Of a stretch of DNA of 64,000 nt, positions 6,829-15,816 are shown one piece after another; position 1 is the stretch's first letter; each line of letters opens with the position of its first letter. Position numbers and translations under genes: made by a program. Source of the DNA: Clostridiales bacterium (GTDB lineage: Bacteria; Bacillota; Clostridia; Christensenellales; CAG-138). Location: positions 62,001 through 126,000 of the forward strand of contig SFCQ01000014.1 of NCBI GenBank assembly GCA_004558525.1, read 5' to 3'. The notes under the pieces are model-generated. The model ran no database searches and had not been told where the DNA came from. It saw only the letters and a program-made list of their open reading frames with translations.

Positions 6829-8865
6829 ATGGGCAGGTTCAAGGCCGTAACCCCTTTTGAGCCAAAGGGCGACCAACCGGAGGCTATAGAGAAGCTTTCC
6901 AACGGCGTGCTCAACGGCGACAGGCTTCAGGTATTAAAAGGGGTCACAGGCAGCGGCAAAACATTCACAATGGCAAAGGTGATAGAGCGCGTGCAGAAGC
7001 CTACGCTCGTTATCGCCCACAACAAAACGCTTGCAGCCCAGCTGTGCGGAGAGTTTAAGGAGTTCTTTCCGGACAGCGCCGTTGAGTATTTTGTTTCTTA
7101 TTATGATTATTACCAGCCGGAAGCTTATATAGCTTCCTCGGATACCTATATTGAAAAGGTAGCTACCGTAAACGATGAAATAGACAAGCTCAGGCTCAGC
7201 GCCACATCTGCGCTCAATGAACGCAGCGATGTTATAATAGTGGCGTCCGTTTCCTGCATATACGCGCTGGGCGATCCGGAGGAGTACCTTAAGCTTTCCG
7301 TATCGCTCAGGGAGGGCATGCAGATGGAAAGGAACGAGCTGTTGAAAAGGCTCGTCGATATACAGTATCAGCGCAGCGAATTTGACTTCGGCAGGGGCGA
7401 CTTCAGGGTAAAGGGAGACATTGTTGACATAATGCCCGCCAACTGGAGCGAAAAGGCATTAAGAATAAGCTTTTTTGGCGACGAGATAGAGAGGATAAGC
7501 GAGATAAACGCGCTTACCGGCCAGGTGATAACCGATAGAAGCCACGTTGCCATATTTCCGGCCACGCACTATGTTGCGGGGCGGGACAAGCTTGAAGCCT
7601 GCATAGGCGAAATAGAGAGCGACATGCACAAGCGCGTTGCCGAGTTCAAAAGCGAGGATAAGCTGCTTGAAGCGCAGCGCATTGCCCAGCGCACGGAATA
7701 CGACATCGAAATGATGCGCGAGATAGGCTATTGTCAGGGCATAGAGAACTATTCCCGCTATTTTGACGGCAGGAAGCCCGGGCAGCCGCCCTTTACGCTG
7801 CTTGATTATTTCCCGGACGACTTTCTTATGTTCATAGATGAAAGCCATGTAACGCTCCCGCAGATAAGGGGCATGTACGCGGGCGACTATTCGCGCAAAA
7901 AGGAGCTTGTGGAATACGGCTTCAGGCTGCCCGCAGCGTTTGACAACAGGCCGCTGAGATATGAGGAGTTTGAAAGGCGCATAAACCAGCTTATATGCGT
8001 ATCCGCAACGCCCGGGGAATACGAGCTTGAAAGAAGCGAGCAAACGGTCGAGCAGATAATCAGGCCGACAGGGCTTCTCGATCCGGAAATAACCGTAAGG
8101 CCTGTCGAAGGGCAGATAGACGACCTGCTAAGCGAGGTGCGTTTGACAGCGCAAAAGGGCTACAGGACGCTCGCTACCACGCTCACAAAGCGCATGGCGG
8201 AAACGCTTACGGAGTATCTTGACTCTATGGGCGTGCGCGTAAGATACATGCACAGCGATATTGAAACGATAGAGCGCATGCAGATAATCCGCGACCTAAG
8301 GCTGGGCGAGTTCGACGTGCTTGTAGGCATAAACCTTTTAAGGGAGGGCCTTGATATTCCGGAGGTCGGCCTTGTGGCTATACTGGACGCCGACAAGGAG
8401 GGCTTTTTAAGGAGCGCGACAAGCCTTATACAAACCGTTGGCCGCGCCGCAAGAAATGTGGACGGGCGGGTAATAATGTATGCTGACGAGATCACCGATT
8501 CCATGCGCGCCGCGATAGACGAAACCAATTACAGGCGCGAAAAGCAGATGGCCTTCAACAAGGCGCACGGCATAGTGCCGCAAAGCATAAGGAAGGACGT
8601 CCGCAATGTGCTTGAAATATCGCATAAGAACAGAGAGGCGCGTGAAGGGCTTTCAAAAGAGGCTTTGGTGGAGCGCAAGGCGATATTGCAGCAGCAGATG
8701 CGCCAGGCGGCGGCGGAGCTTGATTTTGAAACCGCGGCTAAGCTCAGGGACGAGCTGTTTGATTTGACCGGAGAAAACACGGCGGTCGCCAAGCCCGCCC
8801 CGGGAACCGTCGGCAGCGCCAAGCGCAGCCGCGGCAGGGGTCGCAAATCGCCAAAACGCAAATAA
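6829..8865 (+). CDS. uvrB: Excinuclease ABC subunit B
   Basis: 678 residues, the usual UvrB length. It is the damage-verifying helicase of nucleotide excision repair: it is loaded by UvrA and hands the site to UvrC. Walker A is GVTGSGKT at 38-45. The damage-contacting beta-hairpin [11 protein letters not shown] follows at about 90-100, with [14 protein letters not shown] (Walker B region) and the helicase motifs [18 protein letters not shown] and QTVGRAARN downstream. The C-terminal UVR domain ([19 protein letters not shown]) contacts UvrC. The ATG at 6829 was chosen because it follows the Dabb stop directly and gives the standard [17 protein letters not shown] start. The tail after the UVR domain is short and very basic. 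uvrA follows after 22 bases. Confidence 0.97.
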   Translation: MGRFKAVTPFEPKGDQPEAIEKLSNGVLNGDRLQVLKGVTGSGKTFTMAKVIERVQKPTLVIAHNKTLAAQLCGEFKEFFPDSAVEYFVSYYDYYQPEAYIASSDTYIEKVATVNDEIDKLRLSATSALNERSDVIIVASVSCIYALGDPEEYLKLSVSLREGMQMERNELLKRLVDIQYQRSEFDFGRGDFRVKGDIVDIMPANWSEKALRISFFGDEIERISEINALTGQVITDRSHVAIFPATHYVAGRDKLEACIGEIESDMHKRVAEFKSEDKLLEAQRIAQRTEYDIEMMREIGYCQGIENYSRYFDGRKPGQPPFTLLDYFPDDFLMFIDESHVTLPQIRGMYAGDYSRKKELVEYGFRLPAAFDNRPLRYEEFERRINQLICVSATPGEYELERSEQTVEQIIRPTGLLDPEITVRPVEGQIDDLLSEVRLTAQKGYRTLATTLTKRMAETLTEYLDSMGVRVRYMHSDIETIERMQIIRDLRLGEFDVLVGINLLREGLDIPEVGLVAILDADKEGFLRSATSLIQTVGRAARNVDGRVIMYADEITDSMRAAIDETNYRREKQMAFNKAHGIVPQSIRKDVRNVLEISHKNREAREGLSKEALVERKAILQQQMRQAAAELDFETAAKLRDELFDLTGENTAVAKPAPGTVGSAKRSRGRGRKSPKRK

Positions 8866-8887
8866 TTTAAGTATTATAGGGTAACAT

Positions 8888-11722
8888 ATGAAAAATGAAA
8901 TTGTGATACGCGGAGCAAGGGAGCATAACCTGAAAAACGTAAGCCTTACCCTTCCCCGCGATAAAATGATAGTATTTACCGGACTTTCAGGTTCCGGCAA
9001 GTCGTCCTTGGCATTTGATACGATATATGCCGAAGGGCAGCGCCGCTATGTTGAATCGCTTTCATCATATGCGAGGCAGTTTTTAGGGCAGATGGAAAAG
9101 CCCGACGTCGAGCTGATAGAGGGCCTCTCCCCCGCCATTTCTATAGACCAGAAAAGCACCAGCAATAACCCGCGTTCTACCGTAGGCACAGTCACGGAGA
9201 TACACGATTATCTAAGGCTGCTCTATGCGCGCATAGGCATACCGCACTGCCCAAAGTGCGGCAGGGTTATAGAGCGGCAAACGGTTGACCAGGTCGTAGA
9301 GCAGATAATGGCGCTTGGCGAAGGCGCAAGGGTTCAGATAATCGCGCCCGCGGTAAGGGGCAGAAAAGGCGAACATGCTAAGCTTCTCGCCCAGATACAG
9401 AAGGACGGCTATGTTAGGGTAAAGGTCGACGGCACGGTTTACGACATAGCGGACGTGCCTGTGTTGGATAAAAAGCTGAAGCACACCATTGACGTTATAG
9501 TTGATAGGATAATCGTGCGCAAAGGCTCGGAAGGCAGGCTTGCCGATTCGCTTGAGACGGCTTTTTCCTTCGGCGCGGGCCTGGCCAAGGTGGAGCACAA
9601 CGGCGAGGAACAGCTATTCAGCGAAAACTATGCCTGCCCCGAGTGCGGCATAAGCATTGAAGAGCTTACACCGAGAATGTTCAGCTTCAACAATCCATAC
9701 GGCGCATGCCCCACCTGCTCCGGGCTGGGCTCTCTTATGAAAATAGATCCGGCCCTGATAGTGCCAAACGAGGAGCTTTCGCTTAAAAAAGGCGCCATAA
9801 ACGCTACCGGCTGGCAAAGCTCCAACGCTTCTTCAATAGCCGGCATGTATCTTGCCGCTTTGGGAGAAAAATACGGGTTCAGCCTTGACACCCCGTTTAA
9901 GAAGCTTTCCGCCGAGGCAAAAAAGGTCATTCTTTACGGCACAGGCTCAGAACGCATACACGTTGAATATCATAAGGAGTTTGGCGAAGGCAGCTACGAT
10001 TCCCCCTTTGAAGGCGTTATACCCAATCTTGAAAGGCGATACAGGGAAACGCAGTCTGACTTCATGAAGCGCGAGATAGAGGAATACATGGCCAACATCC
10101 CCTGCCCCGACTGCAACGGCAAAAGGCTGAAAAAGGAAAGCCTTTCCGTCACCGTAGGCGGCATGAATATAGCGGAGATCAGCGATATGACCGTAAGGCA
10201 TGCAAGGGAGAAGCTCGGCTCGCTCAAGCTCACGCAAACGGAGGAGCTTATTGCAAGGCAGATACTTAAGGAGATTGATTCAAGGCTGGGCTTCCTTATA
10301 AGCGTTGGGCTTGATTATCTTACGCTTTCAAGAATGGCCGGTACGCTTTCAGGCGGGGAAGCGCAGCGCATACGGCTTGCCACGCAGATAGGCTCGAGCC
10401 TGGTCGGCGTATTGTATATACTTGATGAGCCGAGCATTGGCCTGCACCAAAGGGACAACGCAAGGCTTATAGACACATTAAAGGGCATGCGCGACCTTGG
10501 CAACACGCTTATAGTTGTCGAGCATGACGAGGAGACCATGCTTAACGCCGATTACATAGTTGATATAGGCCCAGGCCCCGGCGAACACGGCGGCGAGGTG
10601 GTCTTTGCAGGAACGCCGGAGGAGATACTTAAGGACGAAAACTCGATAACCGGCAAGTATCTTTCCGGAAGAGAATATATACCGATACCCAAGCACAGGC
10701 GGCCTGTCGGCGAAAGCTGGCTCAGCATACGCGGCGCAAGGGCGAACAATCTTAAGAACGTAAACGCCGATATACCGATAGGCGTGTTCACATGCGTTAC
10801 CGGCGTTTCCGGCAGCGGAAAATCAAGCCTAGTTAACGAGGTCATGAAAAAGGCTCTGCTGCGCGACCTTAACAGGGCGCGCACAAAGCCGGGCGAACAC
10901 GACGCCATTTTGGGAATTGAAAAGCTCGATAAAATAATAGACATAGACCAATCCCCAATAGGGCGCACGCCAAGGAGCAATCCGGCCACATATACAGGGC
11001 TTTTTGACCTTGTCAGGGACGTTTTTGCCCAGACTCCGGACGCTAAGATGCGCGGCTACACAAACGGCAGGTTCAGCTTTAACGTGAAAGGCGGCCGGTG
11101 TGAGGCCTGTCATGGCGACGGCATACTCAAAATAGAAATGCACTTTTTGCCAGATATATATGTCCCCTGCGAGGTGTGCGGCGGCAAGCGCTACAACAGG
11201 GAAACGCTCGAGGTAAGGTATAAGGGCAAAACGATAGCCGACGTGCTCGATATGACAGTTGAGGAAGCGCTGCATTTCTTCGCGCCGCTGCCGAAGCTTG
11301 CAAAAAAGCTTCAAACGCTATATGATGTGGGTTTAGGATATATAAGGCTCGGCCAGCCTTCAACAACGCTTTCAGGCGGCGAGGCGCAGCGCGTAAAGCT
11401 CGCCACCGAGCTTGCAAGGAAGGATACCGGCAGGACGATATATGTACTTGACGAGCCTACCACCGGACTGCATACGGACGATGTTAAGCGGCTTTTGAGC
11501 ATATTGCAGCGGCTTTGCAATGGCGGCAGCACGGTAGTAGTTATAGAGCATAACCTTGACGTTATAAAGGCTGCGGACTATATAATCGACCTTGGCCCCG
11601 AGGGCGGCGACATGGGCGGCACGATAGTATGCTGCGGCACGCCCGAACAGGTAGCCGAAAACGGGAAAAGCTATACCGGAAAATATCTTAAGCCCGTGCT
11701 CGACAAGGGCATACGGGAATAA
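8888..11722 (+). CDS. uvrA: Excinuclease ABC subunit A
   Basis: 944 residues, full length. UvrA is the ABC-type ATPase dimer that finds bulky DNA lesions and loads UvrB. It has two ATPase modules: the first Walker A is [16 protein letters not shown] near residue 30, the second [15 protein letters not shown] near 640. It has two ABC signatures (LSGGEAQR) and the insertion domains. Zinc-binding CxxC pairs are visible in [16 protein letters not shown]...CPTCSGLG and CEACHGDG...CEVCGGKRY. The ribosome binding site is weak (TAGGGTAAC), consistent with coupling to uvrB upstream. uvrC is not in the window. Confidence 0.97.
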   Translation: MKNEIVIRGAREHNLKNVSLTLPRDKMIVFTGLSGSGKSSLAFDTIYAEGQRRYVESLSSYARQFLGQMEKPDVELIEGLSPAISIDQKSTSNNPRSTVGTVTEIHDYLRLLYARIGIPHCPKCGRVIERQTVDQVVEQIMALGEGARVQIIAPAVRGRKGEHAKLLAQIQKDGYVRVKVDGTVYDIADVPVLDKKLKHTIDVIVDRIIVRKGSEGRLADSLETAFSFGAGLAKVEHNGEEQLFSENYACPECGISIEELTPRMFSFNNPYGACPTCSGLGSLMKIDPALIVPNEELSLKKGAINATGWQSSNASSIAGMYLAALGEKYGFSLDTPFKKLSAEAKKVILYGTGSERIHVEYHKEFGEGSYDSPFEGVIPNLERRYRETQSDFMKREIEEYMANIPCPDCNGKRLKKESLSVTVGGMNIAEISDMTVRHAREKLGSLKLTQTEELIARQILKEIDSRLGFLISVGLDYLTLSRMAGTLSGGEAQRIRLATQIGSSLVGVLYILDEPSIGLHQRDNARLIDTLKGMRDLGNTLIVVEHDEETMLNADYIVDIGPGPGEHGGEVVFAGTPEEILKDENSITGKYLSGREYIPIPKHRRPVGESWLSIRGARANNLKNVNADIPIGVFTCVTGVSGSGKSSLVNEVMKKALLRDLNRARTKPGEHDAILGIEKLDKIIDIDQSPIGRTPRSNPATYTGLFDLVRDVFAQTPDAKMRGYTNGRFSFNVKGGRCEACHGDGILKIEMHFLPDIYVPCEVCGGKRYNRETLEVRYKGKTIADVLDMTVEEALHFFAPLPKLAKKLQTLYDVGLGYIRLGQPSTTLSGGEAQRVKLATELARKDTGRTIYVLDEPTTGLHTDDVKRLLSILQRLCNGGSTVVVIEHNLDVIKAADYIIDLGPEGGDMGGTIVCCGTPEQVAENGKSYTGKYLKPVLDKGIRE

Positions 11723-11750
11723 AAAATACTTATTCAGCGGAGGGCCTGCT

Positions 11751-12488
11751 ATGGACGGAGGCATGACAAAATGGTACAAGGCTGCTGAAAAGCGCTATTC
11801 CGTAAGAAGATACTCTCAGGAGCCATCTTTGGAGGATATGCTTTCTCTTGAAAGCACTGCGGCTGCGCTTAGCGTACGAGGTGTGCGCATAGCAGTAGGA
11901 GTTGAGCAGAAGGTTTTTTCCGGCTTAAAGGGTTCAAGGATAAAAGGCAGCAGCGCCTTTGCCGCGTTCATAACAAAAAATGGAGACGAGGTATCGCTCG
12001 GCTATCTTGGCGAGGCGTTTGTGCTTGAATGCACGGCGCTCGGTCTGGGCACATGCTGGCTCGGCGCAAACTTCAACAGGTCTGCCGTAAACGACGCCAT
12101 AGGCCTGAAAAAGAATGAAAAGGTAATATGCGTAACGCCTATAGGCATAGCCGCCGAGCCTTTTATCAGAAGGAAGCGCAAGGGCGTTGAGGAGCTTACC
12201 TGGCTTGAGGACGACGAATTTGAAAAGCTTCCTGCATGGCAAAGGAGCGCCATACAGTGCGCTATAATCGCCCCGAGCGCCATAGGCCGCCAGCCGTATG
12301 AGTTCATAAGCGAAAACGGCGGCATCACCATGGTCAACGGCGGCCGCAATTTTGGCTTTGGCGATGTTGACCGTGGCATAGCCATGCTGCATATAGAGCT
12401 TGGCGCCGCCAACGAGGGCGTACACGGCACATGGCATAAGCACAAGGGTGATACCCGCTTTGTTCCCGAGGAAAATATTATGGACTGA
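11751..12488 (+). CDS. Nitroreductase family protein
   Basis: 245 residues resembling the TM1586-type putative nitroreductases, which fuse two nitroreductase half-folds in one chain and bind FMN. The N-terminus KRYSVRRYSQEPS is the usual flavin-phosphate contact region (arginines 16, 19 and 20). ALGLGTCWLGANFNRSAV and IAPSAIGRQPYEF correspond to conserved loops around the flavin. Start: GGAGGG lies 6 bases upstream of the first ATG; a second ATG four codons later is possible. It is 28 bases downstream of uvrA and may be cotranscribed with it. The natural substrate is unknown; reduction of nitro compounds or quinones with NAD(P)H is the family expectation. Confidence 0.85.
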   Translation: MDGGMTKWYKAAEKRYSVRRYSQEPSLEDMLSLESTAAALSVRGVRIAVGVEQKVFSGLKGSRIKGSSAFAAFITKNGDEVSLGYLGEAFVLECTALGLGTCWLGANFNRSAVNDAIGLKKNEKVICVTPIGIAAEPFIRRKRKGVEELTWLEDDEFEKLPAWQRSAIQCAIIAPSAIGRQPYEFISENGGITMVNGGRNFGFGDVDRGIAMLHIELGAANEGVHGTWHKHKGDTRFVPEENIMD

Positions 12489-12492
12489 GGCA

Positions 12493-12521
12493 TTGCGCGC
12501 AAGCAATAATCAAGCTATAAT
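12493..12521 (+). promoter_or_regulatory. Promoter of rex
   Basis: TTGCGC (12493-12498), a 17-base spacer and a perfect TATAAT (12516-12521). No Rex operator (TTGTTAA-N4-TTAACAA type) was seen nearby. Confidence 0.7.
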
Positions 12522-12569
12522 AAAAAACGGAGATCGTCAAATCTTCATAGGTTTAGGTTGGAGGAAGGT

Positions 12570-13199
12570 ATGAGCTTCAAAAGAGTATCGGAGGCTGTTA
12601 TCAGGCGAATACCTCGCTATTACAGGCATCTTGTCATGCTTGAATCGCAGGGGGTCGAGCGAATAAGCAGCGAAAGGCTTGCAAAGCAGATGAATCTTAA
12701 CGCTTCTCAGGTGAGGCAGGATTTCAACTGTTTTGGCGGCTTTGGCCAGCAGGGATACGGCTACAATGTATCCACGCTTATTTCTGAGATCAAAAAGATA
12801 ATGGCCATAGACCGCAAGCACAGCATCATAATAGTCGGCGCCGGCAATATAGGCCACGCGCTTACTAACTTCCCCGGCTTTAACGAATCCGGCTTTGAGG
12901 TCAAGGCGCTTTTTGATATCAATAAAGAGCTTATCGGCTCCAGCGTAAACGGCCGCCCCGTGCTGGACATTAAGGATATGGACGAATATATCAGGCAGAA
13001 CTCCATTGACATTGGCGTTATCGCGGCAAGGCGCACCGCTGCTCAGGAGATTGCGGACAGGATGTGCGCCGCCGGGATAAGGGGCATATGGAACTTTGTA
13101 CCAGTTGACCTTACAACGTCAGTACCTATAGAGAATGTACACTTGAGCGAAAGCTTGAGCACATTGTCTTATAAAATAGAGCATGGTATGCTCGACTGA
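12570..13199 (+). CDS. rex: Redox-sensing transcriptional repressor Rex
   Basis: 209 residues. Rex senses the NADH/NAD+ ratio and represses fermentation and respiration genes when NADH is low. The N-terminal winged helix (1-75) contains LNASQVRQDFNCFGGFGQQGYGYNV, a hallmark of the family. The Rossmann fold starts at HSIIIVGAGNIG (glycine motif 90-95), and the C-terminus is the usual domain-swapped helix. The ATG at 12570 is preferred over an in-frame upstream TTG because GGAGG lies 5 bases before it. The gene has its own promoter and lies directly upstream of rubrerythrin and rubredoxin, which fits redox control in an anaerobe. Confidence 0.95.
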   Translation: MSFKRVSEAVIRRIPRYYRHLVMLESQGVERISSERLAKQMNLNASQVRQDFNCFGGFGQQGYGYNVSTLISEIKKIMAIDRKHSIIIVGAGNIGHALTNFPGFNESGFEVKALFDINKELIGSSVNGRPVLDIKDMDEYIRQNSIDIGVIAARRTAAQEIADRMCAAGIRGIWNFVPVDLTTSVPIENVHLSESLSTLSYKIEHGMLD

Positions 13200-13250
13200 G
13201 CTTTATATAAAACCAGCAAATAATAGCTAATAGTTTAGGAGGTAAAAAGA

Positions 13251-13796
13251 ATGAAATACCGTTGCAGCGTTTGTGGTTATATCCATGAAGGAAACCAGCC
13301 GCCCGAGTTTTGCCCCCAGTGCAAAGCTCCTGCTTCAAAGTTTGTTCCCGTTGAGGAAAACAAGCTTGATTGGGCTGCCGAGCATGTTGTCGGCGTAGCC
13401 AAGGGCGTTGATCCTGAAATAATTGAAGGTCTGCGCGCCAACTTTAACGGCGAATGTACCGAAGTCGGCATGTATCTTGCCATGGCCAGGGTCGCCCATC
13501 GTGAAGGCTATCCCGAGATCGGTCTTTATTGGGAAAAGGCTGCATATGAAGAAGCCGAGCATGCTGCCAAGTTTGCCGAGCTTCTTGGCGAAGTAGTCAC
13601 GGACAGCACCAGGAAAAACCTTGAAATGCGCGTAGCGGCTGAAAACGGCGCTACTCTCGGCAAGACCGAGCTTGCTAAAAAGGCCAAGGCGCTCAATCTT
13701 GACGCCATACATGACACCGTGCACGAGATGGCCCGCGACGAGGCCCGGCACGGCAAGGCCTTCGAAGGCCTGCTGAAGCGGTACTTCGGCGAATAA
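13251..13796 (+). CDS. Reverse rubrerythrin (rubredoxin domain first)
   Basis: 181 residues. The N-terminal rubredoxin-type Fe(Cys)4 site uses Cys5, Cys8, Cys21 and Cys24. The diiron ferritin-like domain follows (about 40-181), with ligands in [14 protein letters not shown] (around 100-104) and [11 protein letters not shown]. This is the domain order of the reverse rubrerythrins of clostridia, which reduce hydrogen peroxide and oxygen using electrons from rubredoxin. A strong AGGAGGT precedes the ATG. The gene for its probable electron donor lies 19 bases downstream. A degraded copy of its 3' end lies further downstream (13987-14132). Confidence 0.93.
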   Translation: MKYRCSVCGYIHEGNQPPEFCPQCKAPASKFVPVEENKLDWAAEHVVGVAKGVDPEIIEGLRANFNGECTEVGMYLAMARVAHREGYPEIGLYWEKAAYEEAEHAAKFAELLGEVVTDSTRKNLEMRVAAENGATLGKTELAKKAKALNLDAIHDTVHEMARDEARHGKAFEGLLKRYFGE

Positions 13797-13815
13797 TAAA
13801 AAGGAGTAAAGCACA

Positions 13816-13971
13816 ATGACTAAGTACAAATGCCCCTGCGGCTATGAATACGATCCTGCCGTCGGTGATCCCGATAACGGCATTGCTCCCGGAACTGCCT
13901 GGGAAGATCTGCCCGAAGATTGGGTATGCCCCATCTGCGGCCTGAGCAAAGACGCTTTTGTCGAGGCGTAA
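13816..13971 (+). CDS. Rubredoxin
   Basis: 51 residues, a complete small rubredoxin with an Fe(Cys)4 site formed by CPCGYEY near the N-terminus and CPICG near the C-terminus. The central [14 protein letters not shown] segment is strongly conserved in the family. The first pair reads CPCG rather than the more usual CxxCG, leaving Cys6 and Cys8 spaced by one residue; this is unusual and could reflect a variant first knuckle. AAGGAG lies 10 bases before the ATG. It is cotranscribed with rubrerythrin and is its likely electron donor for peroxide and oxygen detoxification. Confidence 0.9.
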   Translation: MTKYKCPCGYEYDPAVGDPDNGIAPGTAWEDLPEDWVCPICGLSKDAFVEA

Positions 13972-13986
13972 AGCTTGGACTATATG

Positions 13987-14132
13987 TGCAAGGCCTCAAA
14001 AAAGCGCAAAAGGCGTTAACAAATCCTCTTCTATCATTAAATGACGCTTGCAGCATTAAGCGCGATATGTGCCGATGCGAGGCTCGCCACGGCAAGGCCT
14101 TCAAAGGCCTGCTGAAGAGATACTTCAAGTGA
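13987..14132 (+). pseudogene. Remnant of a second rubrerythrin 3' end
   Basis: The last 20 codons read [18 protein letters not shown] and stop. They match the end of the intact rubrerythrin ([19 protein letters not shown]) in both protein and DNA. Upstream, the similarity fades but KKAQKAL...SLNDA still parallels [11 protein letters not shown]. No start, rubredoxin domain or full diiron site remains. It follows rubredoxin by about 15 bases, so it is best read as the tail of a tandem duplicate lost by deletion. Confidence 0.7.
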
Positions 14133-14145
14133 TTTAGCACATCTG

Positions 14146-14170
14146 AAGGGGGCAAGCTATTGCCCCCTTT
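14146..14170 (+). terminator. Intrinsic terminator of the rex-rubrerythrin-rubredoxin region
   Basis: AAGGGGGCAA-gcta-TTGCCCCCTT, a perfect 10-bp stem followed by T. Repeat copy C starts two bases later. Confidence 0.75.
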
Positions 14171-14172
14171 CA

Positions 14173-14371
14173 GAGTGTCGAAAAAGTGGCTATTCGCCAC
14201 TTTTTCGAGTTTTCACAGGTTTTGCCTCTCGTATTAGCTCCCGGGCGGCAAAACCCGCAAGGTACGAAAACCTGAAGGTTTTCATCCGTTCTGACGTGCA
14301 TACCGTCAGAGCCGGAATAAAGCTTAAGGGGCAGCCGCCCCTTAACAACCCCAAGGTTTATCGATAGGCTG
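14173..14371 (+). repeat. Dispersed palindromic repeat, copy C (full length)
   Basis: Same order of hairpins as copy A. It begins GAGTGTCGAAAAAGTGGC and ends AGGTTTATCGATAGGCTG. Small differences lie mostly in loops (for example TATTAGC for CATTCGC), so stems are kept. It directly follows an intrinsic terminator. Confidence 0.88.
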
Positions 14372-14424
14372 ATTTATTATAATATGCCGTTTTGGGTTAT
14401 TTTTATAAAATAGGTATTCCATTT

Positions 14425-14453
14425 TTGCACATGTGGTTATATAATGCTATATA
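14425..14453 (+). promoter_or_regulatory. Promoter of the Cys-rich small ORF
   Basis: TTGCAC (14425-14430), 17 bases, TATATA (14448-14453); a TATAAT two bases further is also possible. The surrounding stretch is very AT-rich. Confidence 0.45.
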
Positions 14454-14487
14454 ATAATATATGATCTATTATCTGTTGGAGGACGGT

Positions 14488-14616
14488 ATGCTAAAGCTAT
14501 ATCGTATAAGCTCAAGCTCTACATGGCCCTGTTGCGGGGCGAAGTGTTGTCGGCTCATCTGTAGGCCGAACAGCGCCGCTGCGGGCTGCCATGATCCTCT
14601 ATATAAAAGCAGATAA
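14488..14616 (+). CDS. Cys-rich 42-residue peptide upstream of tRNA-Leu and cysK
   Basis: A short ORF with GGAGG 6 bases before its ATG. It starts basic (MLKLYRISSSS), then carries WPCCGAKCCRLIC: five cysteines in eleven residues, and a sixth near the end. Two ideas fit. It may be a leader peptide whose Cys codons sense cysteinyl-tRNA for the cysK-cysE genes downstream, although no terminator lies between it and the tRNA gene. Or it may be a small metal- or redox-active peptide. I do not recognise a named family. The start, RBS and promoter make chance less likely. Confidence 0.45.
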   Translation: MLKLYRISSSSTWPCCGAKCCRLICRPNSAAAGCHDPLYKSR

Positions 14617-14669
14617 TCAAAGAGGGAACACAGCAGCGCAAGAATAGCGGCGGTACTTAAGCAAAGATA

Positions 14670-14698
14670 TTGACTGCTGCCTATTGCTCGGATATAAT
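14670..14698 (+). promoter_or_regulatory. Promoter of tRNA-Leu
   Basis: TTGACT (14670-14675), a 17-base spacer and a perfect TATAAT (14693-14698). The tRNA begins 12 bases after the -10. Confidence 0.8.
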
Positions 14699-14709
14699 AG
14701 ACGAGGTGC

Positions 14710-14792
14710 GCGGCTGTGGTGGAACGGCATACACAGCGGACTTAAAATCCGCCGGCGAAAGCTTGCGAGTTCAAATCTCGCCAGCCGCACCA
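14710..14792 (+). tRNA. tRNA-Leu (anticodon TAA)
   Basis: 83 nt including an encoded CCA. The acceptor stem GCGGCTG pairs with CAGCCGC and is followed by ACCA. The anticodon loop CTTAAAA gives TAA, decoding UUA. A long variable arm (CGGCGAAAGCTTG region) marks class II, as expected for leucine. The T-arm contains GTTCAAATC. It has its own promoter and terminator. Confidence 0.95.
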
Positions 14793-14801
14793 TAAGTCTA
14801 C

Positions 14802-14826
14802 AAAGCAGCAGAAATGCTGCTTTTTT
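14802..14826 (+). terminator. Intrinsic terminator after tRNA-Leu
   Basis: AAAGCAGCA-gaaa-TGCTGCTTT with six Ts. cysK starts 43 bases later with no clear promoter of its own except a TATAAT at about 14831, so readthrough may matter. Confidence 0.85.
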
Positions 14827-14868
14827 GCGTATAATAAGCATTTTATTTTTTGAAGGGAGATATATACA

Positions 14869-15807
14869 ATGTCAAAGATCTACACATCGGTTTCCCAGTT
14901 GATAGGCAACACACCGCTTGTTGAGCTTACCAACATCGAGCGCGAGCTTGAGCTTAAGGCAAAGCTTATAGCAAAAGTGGAGCTTTTCAACCCCGCAGGC
15001 TCGGCAAAGGATCGCGTTGCAATGGCGATGATACTTGACGCCGAAGAAAAGGGCAAGCTAAAAAACAGCTCCGTAATAATTGAGCCTACCTCCGGCAATA
15101 CGGGAATAGGTATAGCAGCCGTTGCTGCAGCGCGCGGCTATCGCGCAATAATAGTTATGCCGGACAGCATGTCAATCGAGCGCAGGCAGCTTATGAAGGC
15201 ATACGGCGCGGAGCTTGTGCTCAGCCCTGGCGCAGAGGGCATGCCTGGCGCCATAGAAGCGGCAAACAAGCTTGCCGCTGAGATACCTGACAGCTTTGTC
15301 GCGGGCCAGTTTGTTAACCCTGCCAATGTCAAAGCGCACTACACCACCACCGGCCCCGAAATCTATGCCGATACAGACGGAGCTGTGGACATATTCGTAG
15401 CCGGTGTCGGCACAGGCGGCACAATAACGGGCGTTGGCAAATACCTTAAGGAAAAAAAGCCTTCCGTAAAAATAGTTGCCGTTGAGCCGAAAGGCTCGCC
15501 AGTGCTTTCAAAGGGCAAAAAGGGAAAGCATGGCATACAGGGCATAGGCGCGGGCTTCGTGCCTGAAATACTGGATACCGGCATATATGACGAAGTAATC
15601 GCCGTGAGCGATGACGACTCATTCAGAATGGGCAGGCTTATCGGCGCAAAGGAAGGCCTTCTTGTGGGCATATCCTCCGGAGCGGCTCTTTATGCTGCAA
15701 GCGAGCTTGCAAAGCGTGATGAAAACGCCGGCAAGACGATAGTTGCGCTACTGCCCGACACCGGAGATAGGTATCTATCCACAAAGCTCTTTTCCAATGA
15801 GGAGTAA
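14869..15807 (+). CDS. cysK: Cysteine synthase (O-acetylserine sulfhydrylase)
   Basis: 312 residues. It makes L-cysteine from O-acetylserine and sulfide with pyridoxal phosphate. The PLP lysine is Lys47 in NPAGSAKDR. The substrate loop is PTSGNTGIG (73-81), and the phosphate-binding glycine loop is GTGGTITG. It starts MSKIYTSVSQLIGNTPLVEL, as in CysK/CysM enzymes. GAAGGGAG precedes the ATG. cysE follows after 9 bases, so the pair forms the complete two-step pathway from serine. The Cys-rich ORF at 14488 lies upstream. Confidence 0.95.
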   Translation: MSKIYTSVSQLIGNTPLVELTNIERELELKAKLIAKVELFNPAGSAKDRVAMAMILDAEEKGKLKNSSVIIEPTSGNTGIGIAAVAAARGYRAIIVMPDSMSIERRQLMKAYGAELVLSPGAEGMPGAIEAANKLAAEIPDSFVAGQFVNPANVKAHYTTTGPEIYADTDGAVDIFVAGVGTGGTITGVGKYLKEKKPSVKIVAVEPKGSPVLSKGKKGKHGIQGIGAGFVPEILDTGIYDEVIAVSDDDSFRMGRLIGAKEGLLVGISSGAALYAASELAKRDENAGKTIVALLPDTGDRYLSTKLFSNEE

Positions 15808-15816
15808 TGAAGTCCA

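Noticed and set aside
13920..14132. Reading the 70-codon frame over the rubredoxin end as a gene
   Set aside because: Its first part overlaps rubredoxin out of frame, and its last part is the rubrerythrin fossil; the join has no meaning as one protein.
14372..14868. A T-box or SAM riboswitch before cysK
   Set aside because: No AGGGTGG-type T-box core, no SAM riboswitch core and no terminator directly upstream of cysK other than that of tRNA-Leu.
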